DNA from: Rhyzopertha dominica
Lineage: Eukaryota > Arthropoda > Insecta > Coleoptera > Bostrichidae
Reading direction: 5' to 3'
DNA: 64,000 nt
Assembly: GCA_025024175.1 (NCBI GenBank)
Contig: QCXZ01000041.1
Location: 44,015,786-44,079,785, forward strand
Positions 23,642-35,156 of this stretch are shown piece after piece (within the stretch, counting starts at the first letter, position 1; the number at the start of each line of letters is the position of its first letter). The notes below the pieces were generated by a model. The model was not told where the DNA came from. It made no database searches and was given only the letters and a program-made list of their open reading frames with translations. Both the position numbers and the translations under genes were made by a program.

Positions 23642-24655
23642 AGGGACCGCCAAAACGCGAACATATTGATCGTGACGTCAGGTGTCTTGTAAATGGACGC
23701 TTGTTTACATCTGGGGTCAGCGCTACACACGTCAGCCTCAGCCCGTCAATTTATCAGTTTGTTGTTTGCGTTCATTTTGTGACAAACGAATTAAACTACG
23801 CTAAGAAAGAGTGAAATACTTATGACTTCTGAACGCATGTTCATTGTTATTGAATTTGTGTACAGCAACGAGCGGTTCAACGCGGCGGAGATGAGGAAAG
23901 TAAAAGCAACACCATAAGTGAACTTTTTATCAAATTAACGTAGCATTGATAATTTGATCACAGTGGGTTGTTGAAAACATACTATTTGTAAACATAAGAA
24001 TGTAAGAATCAAAAATGTACTCTAAACTTGACATTTATTTTAGGGGTGAGAATAAATATAAATTACCATTTATTTTCGGAGCTCTTGCGGCTCGTTTCCA
24101 GTCTGGCTAATAGTCGAATATATGAGGAACAACGTCGTTCTTTATTATAACAATTCCCTCTATTAACTTAAAACTCATATAATTTTTCATATCCTCTTCA
24201 AGCTATAACAAAATGGAAACTGAATGGTAAACACTTATAACCTAAAAAAGAATAATAAAACGTACAGTAAGAATTAAGATGATCTTCACAACAGAAAAAC
24301 TAACTTTGCGATTTCGGTATATCACGTCTAGCAGCCTTAAACAATTTTTTCATACGATGATAATCTCGAGGAACGGTTACAAAAATATTTTGTTAGCTGT
24401 ACTGACTGAAGTTTTTTTATAACCATGTACAAAACAACACTTGTTTTGTTTTCCATACATAACAGATGCTTGTAAAACTACACAAATTACTTTTTGATGC
24501 CACCTCTTACACTGTCCTTTCAATAAACACCACACAAAAGCTTTTCCAATACAAGAATGATACTACTCCATTAAACAGCACGCTCCTCGGTAATGTTTAC
24601 ATGACACTTGACGTCACGAGTTGAATAACCTTGGATAGAAGCGTTTTGGCGGTGA
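23642..24655. mobile_element. Candidate non-autonomous DNA element with terminal inverted repeats
   Basis: CCGCCAAAACGC at 23647 is answered by GCGTTTTGGCGG at 24643. The arms continue with gaps: CGTGACGTCAGGTGTC against the complement of GACACTTGACGTCACG, then TTGTAAA/TGTTTACA-type pairing. The roughly 1-kb interior has no transposase. No clear target duplication seen. It might instead be two unrelated regulatory-like repeats. Confidence 0.55.
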
Positions 24656-25049
24656 TTCCTAAGATTCGAATTTCAAACCTGAAATTCTCTAGCTACAAAT
24701 ATTTTTTTGTTTTTTTTAACATGGCGTACGACATATATGCACTTCAAGATTCATTTTACGTGATTTTCAAAAAAAGTGATAATACCCAATTATGGATCAT
24801 GTTTTAAAAGCACTATCACTAATAAGAACATAATCTAAAAGGTTTTCATTGAAATGGTCGAGTTGTTTTCGAACAAATCGGCAAAAAACTATTCTTCTTT
24901 GCCTTAGCAATTCTACACATGTCTACTCCTCTTACTACTTCTCGTTAGCTTACATGTGATTCTTCTTCGAGAATTTCAAGAATGGCCACCTAATTTTCGT
25001 CGGCTGTAGCCCTTCTTTCATGCGATAGTTTTACAGGGGGCCAATTTGA

Positions 25050-26760
25050 TATACAATATATTGTCGTAATAAAAAAGGGCAGCTGTTAGGTGATGAACAT
25101 GAGGTGATTGAAAGGTGGAGAGAACATTTTTCCCACTTGTACAGCTGCGACCAGGAGACTACATACTCCAAATGTGAACCAGAATCAGAGACAGCGGAGA
25201 ATGATAAAGTTCCGCCACCTACATTGGCAGACGTAACCGCTACTATAATGCTACAAACAAATAATAAAAGTCCAGGAATAGATAACATAGAAGCTGAGTT
25301 GGTAAAGTATGGAGGAAAGGAACTTCACGAACGTATACACACACTTGTATTAAGTATATGGGAAAAATGTGAAATGCCAAAAGAATGGGGAAACGCACTA
25401 ATCTGCCCCATATACAAAATAGGTGACAAGCAGTTATGCAATAGTTATCGTGGTATAGCCCTGTTAAGCAGTGTGTACAAGATATTTGCGAAAATATTAA
25501 CTAAATATGTGGAAGATAGCGTCGAAGCTTCTATAGGAGAATATCAAGGGGGATTCAGAACGGGCAGATCTACAGTAGATCAAATCTTTACTTTGAGACA
25601 TATTATGGCATTATGCAAGGAGGGTGGAGTGCAATTACACATAGCCTTCATTGATTTCAAACAAGCATTTGATAGTGTAAACAGAGAGAAACTGTATGAG
25701 GCAATGAACTACTTAAAGATACCACAACAGTTAAGGAAACTGGTGCAAATGACGCTGAAAGATACAACATATGCAGTTAATGTAAATGGTATAACTTCAA
25801 AGGAGTTCGCAGTCAGTGGTGGATTAAAACAGGGGGATCCTCTTTCTGCAGTCTTGTTTAACATTGTATTGGAAAAGATAATAAGAGATAGCAACATTAA
25901 TACAGAGGGGCTCATAACAAAGAAATCACACCAGTGCATAGCTTATGCTGATGATGTGGCGCTGCTGGCACGAACAAAAGAAGAACTTAAAAGCATAGTA
26001 GGAAAGCTGAGCAGAGTGGCAGCAGAGTATGGGCTCTCAATAAACGAAGGAAAAACGAAATACATGACCACCAGAAAGACCATGGAGGAGGAGGAGGAAC
26101 TAAAAGTAAAAATAGAACAAGCATACATATTCGAAAGAGTACAGAACTTTAGCTACCTGGGATCAGAAATTGCGGCAGATGGTGAGCAAAAAGGAGAGAT
26201 AGAAAGGAGAATAAATGCAGGGAATAGAAGCCTAAATGCCCTACACAACTTATTTCGAGATAAGAACGTTACTCGGAAAACAAAGGATAAGATATACACT
26301 ACAATAGTACGTCCAGTAGTGACATATGCTTGCGAAACATGGATACTAAGAGAGGAGGATCAGAATAGGTTGGCTATATGGGAAAGAAAAGTGCTAAGGA
26401 AAATATATGGGGGTGTAAAAGAAAACGAACAATACAGAAGAAGGACTAATCAAGAGTTGTATGAATTGTTTGCTACCCCTACTATCATCCAATATGTGAG
26501 GGCACAACGAATAAGGTGGCTGGGTCATGTGTACAGAATGGGTCCTGGAAGATTACCAAAAAAGCTTCTAGAGGAAAAAACAATAACAAGGTAACAACGT
26601 GGAAGGCCAAAGAGAAAATGGATAGAGTGTGTAATGGAGGATGTCCAAAGACTGGAAATTACGAATTGGAAGACAAAGGCAGGAAACTCATATATCAAAA
26701 TCATATCTGTCTTTTCATCATTCGTGTATCTGAACATCTTTCATTTCATTTCATACAAAA
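25050..26760 (+). mobile_element. RTE-type LINE, 5'-truncated, nearly intact RT
   Basis: Non-LTR retrotransposon of the RTE group, judged by the C-terminal architecture after the RT. Endonuclease is missing. Coding homology runs from about 25077 (LLGDEHEVIERW) past an in-frame stop at 26592-26594 to about 26690, then (TTTCA)3 near 26740. With only one internal stop it is the best-preserved RT in the window and hence a relatively young insertion. Confidence 0.85.
25077..26690 (+). CDS. RTE-type reverse transcriptase, one premature stop
   Basis: An open frame of 496 codons (25104-26594; the GTG start is arbitrary because the element is truncated). Domains: RT with FRTGRSTVDQIF, FIDFKQAFDSV (motif A, Asp184), GGLKQGDPLSAVLFN (motif B), CIAYADDVALL (motif C, YADD at about 281-284), and the thumb GLSINEGKTKYM. 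Then comes the C-terminal domain YLGSEIAADG, RRINAGNRSLNAL, YACETWILREED, ERKVLRKIYG and RIRWLGHVYRM. After the TAA the same frame continues QRGRPKRKWIECVMEDVQRL and ITNWKTKA, the expected end of the protein, so the TAA is a mutation and not the true terminus. RT active-site Asps are present. Confidence 0.85.
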
Positions 26761-26769
26761 TGTGCGACG

Positions 26770-27879
26770 ATGACGTTTGTCAAAAGTTTAAATTATTGAA
26801 AAATGAATAATTGCTAAATGGCATGTGAAACCGTAATTTTGGTTGCATCACAAATTTCGACAGGTTCGTTCCTCGTGAATTATACGGTATTATAGTATTT
26901 GTGATATCGAGCATTTCTACAATTATTCACGATAAACCGTCCATCCCGGCAACAACAAATAATTCGATGTATTCTGATGTCACAGCCTGTTTCAAGAGCC
27001 GAGTTTAGCGCTCAAACTTTATCGTGCCGTAATTGAAAAACTGTTGCTGTTAACAGAAAAAAGTAAGGAGTTCTCATTTTATGTTCTTTTTACAATAGAT
27101 TTACGCAATAGAAAAAATCGTGACAATTCCCTACTCCTTAATAGGTAAATATATTGCATTTGTCAGTTTCCTTTCAATTGCAGTGTGCGTAAAACATTGT
27201 ACGCACTTAAGGCCCAAAGCACTTTCGCCTAGAGCGAGAAATTTTGTTTTGGTAGTTCCTGATTCAGTTCATACGTCTTTACAAAGACATCCATATGCTC
27301 AGTATTTTAGTTTTGGTGTATTGTAGCTGGATAGCTACCAACTCCAAGTTTTCATATACAAAATCTTCATCCACAAAAAGATCGACATCGTTACATCATA
27401 CGACCGTACACACATGCTTTTTTAACATTAATAGAGATATACAACCGCCGATATTGCCGGTCGATTCCAATACGACGCCCATCACGGAGCAACGTGCTCT
27501 GCATTTTTAAAAGCCGGTCAACGCTAACCGATAAATAGATAGGTCTGGTAAATTTCAAATGTTAACTTCCGTACGTCAGAGCACGTTGCTCCCGGCAGAA
27601 TTTCGCCCATCGAAAGAGAGAACATCGAAAGTCACTTTGGCCAGTCGTCAATTATTTTTCTCCCGGCAAATACAAAAAGTCCAATTACAAACGGAAGAAA
27701 AAACGGATACAGGCCGCTGGCCGGTTCACTTTTATGCGTTGTTGTCGGATGTTTGGAAATTGTGGCCACTATAGGCGAAATAATTAATGAAGAAATGAAC
27801 TGCTTCTTGTCGAATAATTTGGAAAGGGTATAACCTGAACCTATACTAGCAACGGTATAAAAATATTAAAATTATTGAT
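26770..27879. other. Gene-free; contains a 16-bp perfect inverted repeat
   Basis: No coding similarity. GGAGCAACGTGCTCTG at 27486-27501 pairs with CAGAGCACGTTGCTCC at 27577-27592, with 75 bases between. The surrounding sequence (27460-27780) is less A+T-rich. Confidence 0.55.
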
Positions 27880-29219
27880 GTACCCACTTCTCCCTACTGA
27901 TTGTGGAAGTCGAGCATTCCTCATCTCAGATATAATTTCTCACAATTTAGGGTGGCACGGGCCCCATTTTCTTACATAGGATGAATTTTGTTGGATCATT
28001 TCTGTTCCGAATAGAGCATCTCATTTACCCGATAAAAATATACCGCATCCGTTACAATCGGTCAAAAATCATCACGCATTATTTCTTTTTTACTGAACTG
28101 CAATGAATTTTTGCTTTTGTTTCGAGGTTTATCATCAACTTGCGTAAATCGAATGGGCAGAGACATTTAGGCTTTCTTACTTCGTTCGAAGACGAAAGTA
28201 TTTATTCTAGAAGGAACTATCATGGTGGGGGGCCCCGAAACGCCACACTAGCAGAAAGAACTCGTCATGTCTACCTTATACTGACGAAAAGTTACCTTGC
28301 ATCTCCTATACGTGATTATTATAATTTGTATGCTCTGCATAGAGGTTTTGGATACCGGGTGCAAGGAATTTAATACATAGACGCATATTTCATTTTTACC
28401 CTATTGCTATCGATTTCGTGCACGCCCTTTACAGCCATTAATGGATGATTTACCTCACTCTTGCTTCAAGCAAGGTAAATGCTTTTTGAACGTAGGCCTG
28501 GATTTTGTATGACCATTTTTGCTCAAGAAAGCTTCATGTCGTTACTAGCGTTTGTCAAACGTTTATATTGCGCTTTTTGTCTGTATCTGGAACTCGTTTC
28601 TTCTCTTACCACCGAGGCTTGCTTAGCTGCGCTGGAATGATTTATTTCCCCCCGTGGCCTTCCTACAGAATATTTTTCTGATCAAGGTGCTTCACGTGAA
28701 ATTCACGACATATACTCTCTACTCAAAACCTCAAACGAAAAAATAGTTAATCACTTGGCAGAGCGAGAAATTAAATGGACTTTAATCCTTTTATTCAAAG
28801 TTTGGAGGCCTCTGAGAAGCAGGAGTCAAATCGACCAAAGCAAAGAGCTCTACGTGATCGCCACCTTGCCGTGGAAAAGTTTTTAACATCCTTATTTAGG
28901 ATCGAAGCAATATTAAACTCGCGACCTCTATGTCAGGTTTCAGCAACACCTGACGACGGGTTAGATTATTTGTCACCTGGGCATTTTTTGATCGCTGCAT
29001 CAGTGTTAGCTCGACCTGAAGTAGACGATGTTGATAATAATCCTAACTTATTATCCCGGTTGAAACTTATTAGTCAGTCCACCCAAGCGTTTTGGAAAAG
29101 TTGCGCCAGAGTATATCCATGCATAGAATGCCCGATTAAAATGCACTGCCAGGACGGAGAATTCAAAGAAGATGACGTAGTGTTGTTCCAGTCATCACTT
29201 CCACCTCCCTTATCGTGAC
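27880..29219 (+). pseudogene. BEL/Pao retrotransposon integrase remnant
   Basis: Read across frames in order: VPTS...DCGSRAFLISDIISHNLGWHGPHFL (the block before integrase), GGPRNATLAERTRHVYL with KSYLASPIRDYYNLYALHRG (zinc-binding H2C2 region), FRARPLQPLMDDLP, NVGLDF (first catalytic Asp), LELVSSLTTEACLAALE, GLPTEYFSDQGA (second Asp), FGGL-stop-EAGVKSTK (Trp codon to stop just before the catalytic Glu), then 28775-29218 with FRIEAILNSRPL, LSPGHFLI and the C-terminal DGEFKEDDVVLF. Typical BEL/Pao integrase organisation. Many stops and shifts; no LTRs recognised. Its 3' end abuts the next LINE at about 29214. Confidence 0.85.
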
Positions 29220-30690
29220 CTTCAGTATAAAAGATTCAAAATCACAAACCTGAATTTTGATTATGAGCTATATAGAAAAAAGGGAATCCAGGAAGTAAGT
29301 CTGTGCAGAAAGAAAAAAGTTACTATGAAAACTATACAGATGAGCATAAAAGTGATCCTGTCAAAATGTGGAAAACACTGAAGCATTCAGTTGATAAACC
29401 AGGGGCTACGGCATTTCGACATTTCTGGAATGGAGAGACATAATACGGTCGTAGATAATTCTGATGAACTCAGTAATTATTTTATTGAGAGTTTACCTAA
29501 AGTGGAGGCTGATTTCAGTACCGATGAGGAGGGTCGTGAATGCACACAGGTTTCTGAGAATGTGAGACTAGGTGCTTTTTCGAAACAAGCTTAATAGAAT
29601 AGTATCATTATTGAAAAAGGTGGCAATGAGGATGCAGTCATAAACATTACACTGTTAAAACAACTTTTTGCTATGATTGGATACCTTTTATTAAATGTTG
29701 TAAATACCTCCCTGCGGAAGAGTAGGGTGCCACGCGACATGAAATGTAGCGTGGTTGTTCCTGTGCCCAAGGTGACAAATCCTAACAAATTTGAGGAATT
29801 ACGGCCAATTGATCTTATGCCGATCATCGACAAGATTATGGAATCGGGATTTAGGAGAAACCTCTCATGTGAGACGCCGATTCAATTGGTATGTAACACG
29901 TGGAGGAGGAACGTAGAGGGAAAGGTGGTGTTGTGTGTATTCGTGGATTTAAAGCGAACATTCAAAACTATTGACAGAGCAAGACTGGTGGATAAATGAG
30001 CGAGATATGGTGTGGAGGGCACGGCATATTGGAATGGTTAAAGAGTGATTTAGAGGACTGAAGGTGGAAAATGTTCTGTCCGAGAAAGAACCAGTAAGAT
30101 TTGGCGCGCCACAAGGTAGTGTAATTGGACCATTGCTGTTTATTATCTATATTACTGATATTACAAAAATTCTTATAAACTGTGAGGTAAATATGTTTGC
30201 AGATGACACTGTCTTGTCGGTTGGTAGAAAACATTACGATAATATACTTAACACCATGAATACAGAATTAGAAATACTAAGTCGTTATTTGAAACAAGAT
30301 GGAATTAAACGTGAGAAAAACTAAAAATATGGTATTGCAACTGTTACAAAATAATGCTATGCGTAGATTTTTAAATTGTAGTAAATAAAATGTTAAATGA
30401 ACTATAATTTTTAATGTAATGTAAAAATTGAAGAATAAGTTAATAGGGTATTATTACGTAAAGTTATAAATGGTGACTTTCTTGCATACTTCGATGGATT
30501 TATAGTTAGGAGAGGACAATTGTTAGAATATAACTTAAGAAATAATGAAGACTTGAACATCGTTAGGGGTTTTGTTGGTAACATTAGAATGTTTAATGAC
30601 TTACCCGTAGAGATTAAGATGTCACACAGAGTAGCTATGTTTAGAAAAAAAATTGAGAAAAATTTATTTAATATAGACTCATTGTAGTAT
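29214..30690 (+). mobile_element. Second jockey/CR1-type LINE relic
   Basis: Homology begins RDLQYKRFKITN, then YYENYTDEHKSDPVKMWKTLK (linker), a diverged RT, and ends NDLPVEIKMSHRVAMFRKKI with DSL-stop at 30685-30687, the usual LINE C-terminus. It starts exactly where the BEL integrase similarity ends, so one element interrupts or replaced the other. At least four frame breaks. Confidence 0.8.
29592..30324 (+). pseudogene. LINE reverse transcriptase fragment
   Basis: SRVPRDMKCSVVVPVPK and LRPIDLMPIIDKIME are RT motifs 0-1. VLCVFVDLKRTFKTID is motif A. After a stop and shift, FGAPQGSVIGPLLFIIYITD (motif B) and NMFADDTVLSV (motif C, FADD at 30196-30207) follow. Motif C is FADD, a normal variant. 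The fingers region between motifs 1 and A is shortened (RRNLSCETPIQL). Inactive. Confidence 0.82.
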
Positions 30691-33190
30691 TGGTATATGT
30701 GTAATATAATGTGTAGTGATGTATATACTAGCATGTATGCTAACAAAGAACTTAACACTATCTATACATGTACATACACAGTTCACTGTTCGCCGCAGCT
30801 GCAATCGCTACAAACAAGCAGCCTATGAAGTGAGAACTAGCACACTAAAGGCAGGTGCTAAAGTGGTCTAATTTCCTTTTCTCTCGTCTGTTCTATACCA
30901 GCATAGAACACTAGCTGCTGTAGTAACCCTGTAACCATGGTCTACCAGTAGGCTAATTTACTTTAATGGTTGGTATTAAGTTAAATCGAGAGCAAATCCT
31001 TATTTTTCTTTTTTAATAAATGCTTGCTTTCCCGTAAGTCTGCATTCATATCGCTTGGCTACTAGTGTGACGTCATGGCAGTAAGAGCATATAGTTTCAG
31101 GCTCTCTCGAAGATTCCATCTGTACAGTATAATAATTGGTGACAACTATTGCGTATTTCAACCCAGAACCGCACTTGAAGTCAATCTGCGCAGAAACCAG
31201 TTTGTGTCTAAACCTGTCGTTACGGATCATTTTGGCGTACTGCAACACGTTTCGCTGTGGAACGCTGGGTAACATTTATCCCTACTTCCAAGCATTGGTA
31301 AACAACAGCAAGTCATCGCGCTGGATGAAGTGGTGGGATATGCGGTTCTGGGTTGAAATACGCTGTAGGTGGAAGAACGACACGGATGGTTGGAATTTGA
31401 TTGTGTTTGAAACTTGTAGATCGCGATATTCTGCTGCGCTATAGAAAATTATGCCTGAATGTTGACCAGGGCGCAAATTTTTCGTATAATTCTCATAGAA
31501 TACAATTTATTACTTGGAAAATTACCAAATCGACCTGAAGTAATTACGAGGGATTGACACCGAGATTGAGATATTTTAATGATTTTGTTTGTTGTTTTAC
31601 ATTGTTTTGTGCACAATTACATGCATGCAGAACTCAGTCATTAATTAAAAATAAAATTTCGGTGTAATCGGTACAAAAGTATTTCAGCCTCGGCCGCCAT
31701 TGTATGCAAATTTGTTTGAAACGGTGCGCACCCATTTTTCGACGTTAATAATAACACATTTGGAAGATCACAGTCGCTTCATCTGGCGCGCACAACGTGT
31801 CTGCCCCGTTGTAATTTGTTTAATGAAATATTTACAGAATGCTACGATACAGCACGTGCTTTTCGACGGTGAAATGGCAAACCTTTTGCCTTAATCAGGG
31901 CAAATGTGCCAGGTTAATAAACGAGGGACTTGAAAGCGGTGTTGTCGGTTATAGGAAGGAGCATTTATCATGAAACGATAAAATATTAATGGTAAACCCG
32001 CCTGCTTGCTTGGGGTGGTAATGAAGGCCGTAAAGCATCTCCTTCTTGCAAATGAACTGAAACTATACTAGTACTAGTATATAACACATAACTAGCTACT
32101 TACGATAACTTTCTTTAATCGTCTTTTTCTTTTCTGTTGCAAGTAATCAGGTTGTTTTGCAATTATAATAGAAGTATTTTGAACTTTTTATCTGTTGAAT
32201 ATTTGAATCAGTATCAGTAACAATTATTCCTCGAGAGAACAGGTTTTGTCTTTCTTACAAAATGTAAAAATCGAGAAAATTAAAAATGAGCTGAGATTTT
32301 AATAGCATGTATTTTTGACTAATTTGATGCCATATTTACTAACACATTGACGTTCAATATTGTCAACCTACTACTGTTAATAAAATATTGACTTCTGGTT
32401 GTATTTTTTATCACATAACGTAATAACCTGACACCTGTATTTATTACCTTCCCTACATTTGTCCAGTCAGTCTAGTTTGTATCGTACTGAACTCTTTGTT
32501 AGAATTTATTTCTGAAAAAAGGTTTAAATTTTAAAAGATCACAAAAAATAATAAGTTCAACAAAAATACTTTGTTAATATTAGCATTGTTTTTTTAATAA
32601 ATTTTGTTGTCAGAATTCAATTGTTTACAGTTTTCTCGATCAATTGTAATTGCGTTCATAAATTTTCACTGCTTTGTTTGTATAACCAATTTTCTATCTA
32701 ATAATAAAAAACTACTCGTGTAAAATACGTTTTTATGGACGAGCTGTATAGAAAAATAACTATTTCCACTAGGGAATGGAATTTAGTTAATTTTTAGTAG
32801 ATATAATATGTAATATGAAGATCTATTTGATAAAAAAGGCTTGTGGAAATACGATTTATCTGCCTTTTATGAGAATGGAGTGGAAGCTACAGTACAATAC
32901 CAGGGAGTGTAGACAAATAGTTAGCTTGACCGGTTGAGGGTATAATTACAGAATACAGAATCCCCTTTTCATAGTAACAAGTTTTTTTTTCAGTGTCATT
33001 AAAAAATTTTACATCGAAAGGTTTAACCAAATAAAAGTTACCTATATTAAAAAGACATGTCAGCCGTAAGTGACAAAATGAACAAATTCTAATGTCGAGC
33101 TGTACCTGCAAGGGTTGTGAACTAAGGAAATACACGACGTTATTTTAAATGTGCTTTTAAAAGAGAAAAATGCTTAATTCAAGATGGTCT
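30691..33190. other. Gene-free; contains a 23-bp inverted repeat
   Basis: No gene recognised. 31151-31173 and 31341-31363 are perfect complements (listed separately). 31680-31930 is less A+T-rich but without a domain-bearing frame. Confidence 0.5.
31151..31363. repeat. Inverted repeat with 23-bp perfect arms
   Basis: The arm at 31151-31173 (starts GCGTATTTCAACCC) is the exact complement of 31341-31363, with 167 bases between. Weaker pairing continues outside (TTCCATCTGTACAG against the complement of the TGTAGGTGGAAG region) after a 24-base insertion in the left arm. Likely an old hairpin-type element. Confidence 0.85.
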
Positions 33191-33440
33191 GGAAGACTCA
33201 TTTCAGTGCCAACCCCTGATGCAGTCCATGATATGATATTATCAGACCAGTAGATTGGACTAAAATATATAGCTGAAACACTGAGCATTTTGTACGAAGG
33301 TCTCATCAAATTGATCACCATGGATGAAACTTGTATTTATAACAAATGCGCCTTGGCTTGTTTACAGTGGAAAAAGACCTTGCAGGTAGATTTAAGTTGG
33401 CACCAACAGCGGATGTATAAGCGCTTGAATTAATGAAATA
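33191..33440 (+). pseudogene. mariner transposase fragment
   Basis: GRLISVPTPDAVHDMILSDQ, stop, IGLKYIAETLSILYE is the mariner helix-turn-helix region. It jumps directly to LIKLITMDETCIYNK, the block with the first catalytic Asp (expected form (V/I)T.DE), followed by LQWKK. Some 60 residues are deleted between the two. No second or third catalytic region. A different copy from the one at 17265-17745, on the opposite strand. Confidence 0.75.
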
Positions 33441-34069
33441 CCTTAAACTTAATCACATCTGAAAAACTTCGGATGCACTAACTTGTGCTCCCTGGGCGCC
33501 CATTTGGAACAGAAGTTGGGATTACTTCATTTACGAGTCAGTTTCTAAATTTCCATTAGCATTTTCGTTTGTTCCGCCGTTCTTGGAAGGAAATGCACTA
33601 AACAATGGAAGATCACTAAGGTTTTAACTTTTCATTCATAAAGCAATGTTGTATTTAGTCCGTTTTTAGGTTGGTATTAGAAACTTTTAACCAAATAGTA
33701 ATATACATACAGTGTAGGAATAAATTGTGGAATAATTCACTATACAAGATTTAAAGTTTCTATGAAATATCTTCGGACAGGTCCATTTTAATTAACAAAA
33801 AAACGACTCTTCTTTGCATTTTGCCGTTCTCAATGTTCATTTGCTGTCGCATGATTACGTCATCGTGTATTTTTTTTTGAAACCTGCTAACTGTTTGGAT
33901 TCAATTTGCTGAATTCAGAAATATATGCATATATTATTATATTAACTTACTTACTTACTATATTAAAATGTATAACATGTAAGTAGACATTTTGTTTCTC
34001 AACCGGTGAGACTGGATACATTCAAATTCAACATATTAAGATGTCAAGTGTAAGGTCTTTCTATCTCTC
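33441..34069. other. Gene-free gap
   Basis: A+T-rich, with a short ACTT repeat near 33945. Nothing recognised. Confidence 0.5.
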
Positions 34070-34975
34070 ATGGGACCTGGGACTAGCATATATGGTTTAG
34101 AAGAATTGGGTAGGCTTCTAAATCATTTGAACAGTCAAAATCCTGACATAAAATTTACTATGGAATTAGAAAGCAATGGTAGTTTACCTTTCATGGATGT
34201 TCAAATTTACAGAACAAACACTGGACAGTTAGGACACAACGTTTACAGAAAACCTACACACACAGACAGATATTTACATGCCACATCTCACCAACCTCCC
34301 TCTCAAAAGAATAGTCTTATAAGGACGTTATTTGTTAGAGCACAAAGGATCTCAGACGAAAGTACTTTCCAAAAAGAAATACATCATCTTAAATCAGCAC
34401 TAGTTAGAAATGGTTATAGCAATAAGAATATTTGGTCAGTTTTTAATAAAAGTGCTCATTTAAATCAAGTAAATTTTCAGCCAGGACAAAATAAATTGAA
34501 GTTGAGTTTGCCTTGTGTACAAGGCCTTTCGGAAAAATTAAAGAGGATGCGTAGAAAACACGATATTTTAGTTGTTGATAGTACATATGATAATATAGAT
34601 AAAATTTTAAATTTTACTAAAGATAAAGTACATTTAGATAGTGAAGGTGTTTAGAAAATTACTTGTTCTTGCGGCAAATGTTACATAGGTCAAACTAAAA
34701 GAAAAGTAGGTACGCGCTTGAAAGAACACATACGTGCTACTCGGCTGCAACAGATAGATAAATCTTCCGTAGCTGAACACTCATATTTGACTAAACACAT
34801 GATTGACTTTGATAAAACAAAAATTTTACATAGAGAAAAATATTATTACAAACGTTTAATAGAAGAAGCTATAGAAATTTGTAGGAAAACTAATAATCTT
34901 AATAGGGATTGTGGAAAATATGAGTTAGGTGACATTTGGAAGGCTATTTTTACCAAGTTGTTCCTGTATATCTAG
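34070..34975 (+). pseudogene. PLE RT C-terminus and GIY-YIG nuclease, stop at the GIY Tyr
   Basis: One frame throughout. Residues 1-194 give LLNHLNSQNPDIKFTMELE, LPFMDVQIYR and YRKPTHTDRYLHATSH, the PLE hallmark, then LIRTLFVRAQRIS and LSEKLKRMRRKHDI. The frame then reads GV-stop-KITCSCGKCYIGQTKR. The stop (TAG, 34652-34654) falls exactly on the first Tyr of the GIY motif; YIG is at 34682-34690. The rest is open to 34975: RLKEHIRATR, AEHSYLTKHMIDFD and EAIEICRKTNNLNRDCG..LGDIWKAI, with the conserved Glu in the EAIEI helix. Apart from the one stop, the reading frame is undamaged. Confidence 0.9.
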
Positions 34976-35124
34976 TAGGTAGGTATTTCCGTTTTCGTCG
35001 TTAGGTTCTTTTTTATCAGGTTGGCACGTTGTTTCTATGACGTCTCGCTTCCTTGGTGATTTGTTTATTTACTTTCAAAATTTTGTTTGAACTTGTGTCA
35101 GGCAAATTTTGAGGTTCTTCGTCT

Positions 35125-35156
35125 TTGACAAAGATTTCAGGTGTAATCGAAACTTC
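35125..35156 (+). ncRNA. Decayed hammerhead-like hairpin downstream of PLE 1
   Basis: TTGACAA (two changes from CUGANGA), A, then GATT-TCAGGTGT-AATC (4-bp stem II), GAAA and CTTC. Weak on its own; it is listed because four other PLE tails here have the same layout. Confidence 0.3.

Larger units (their letters stand above)
17938..25049. other. Long gene-free A+T-rich stretch
   Basis: No coding region supported. Contains repeat copy 22499-22665 and the candidate inverted-repeat element 23642-24655, listed separately. 22140-22330 has a frame reading FHGRSATYYPERFYNNYRTS that I cannot place. Confidence 0.5.

Noticed and set aside
30411..30758. 115-codon minus-strand frame
   Set aside because: It is antisense to the C-terminus of the LINE at 29214-30690, which reads NDLPVEIK on the plus strand.
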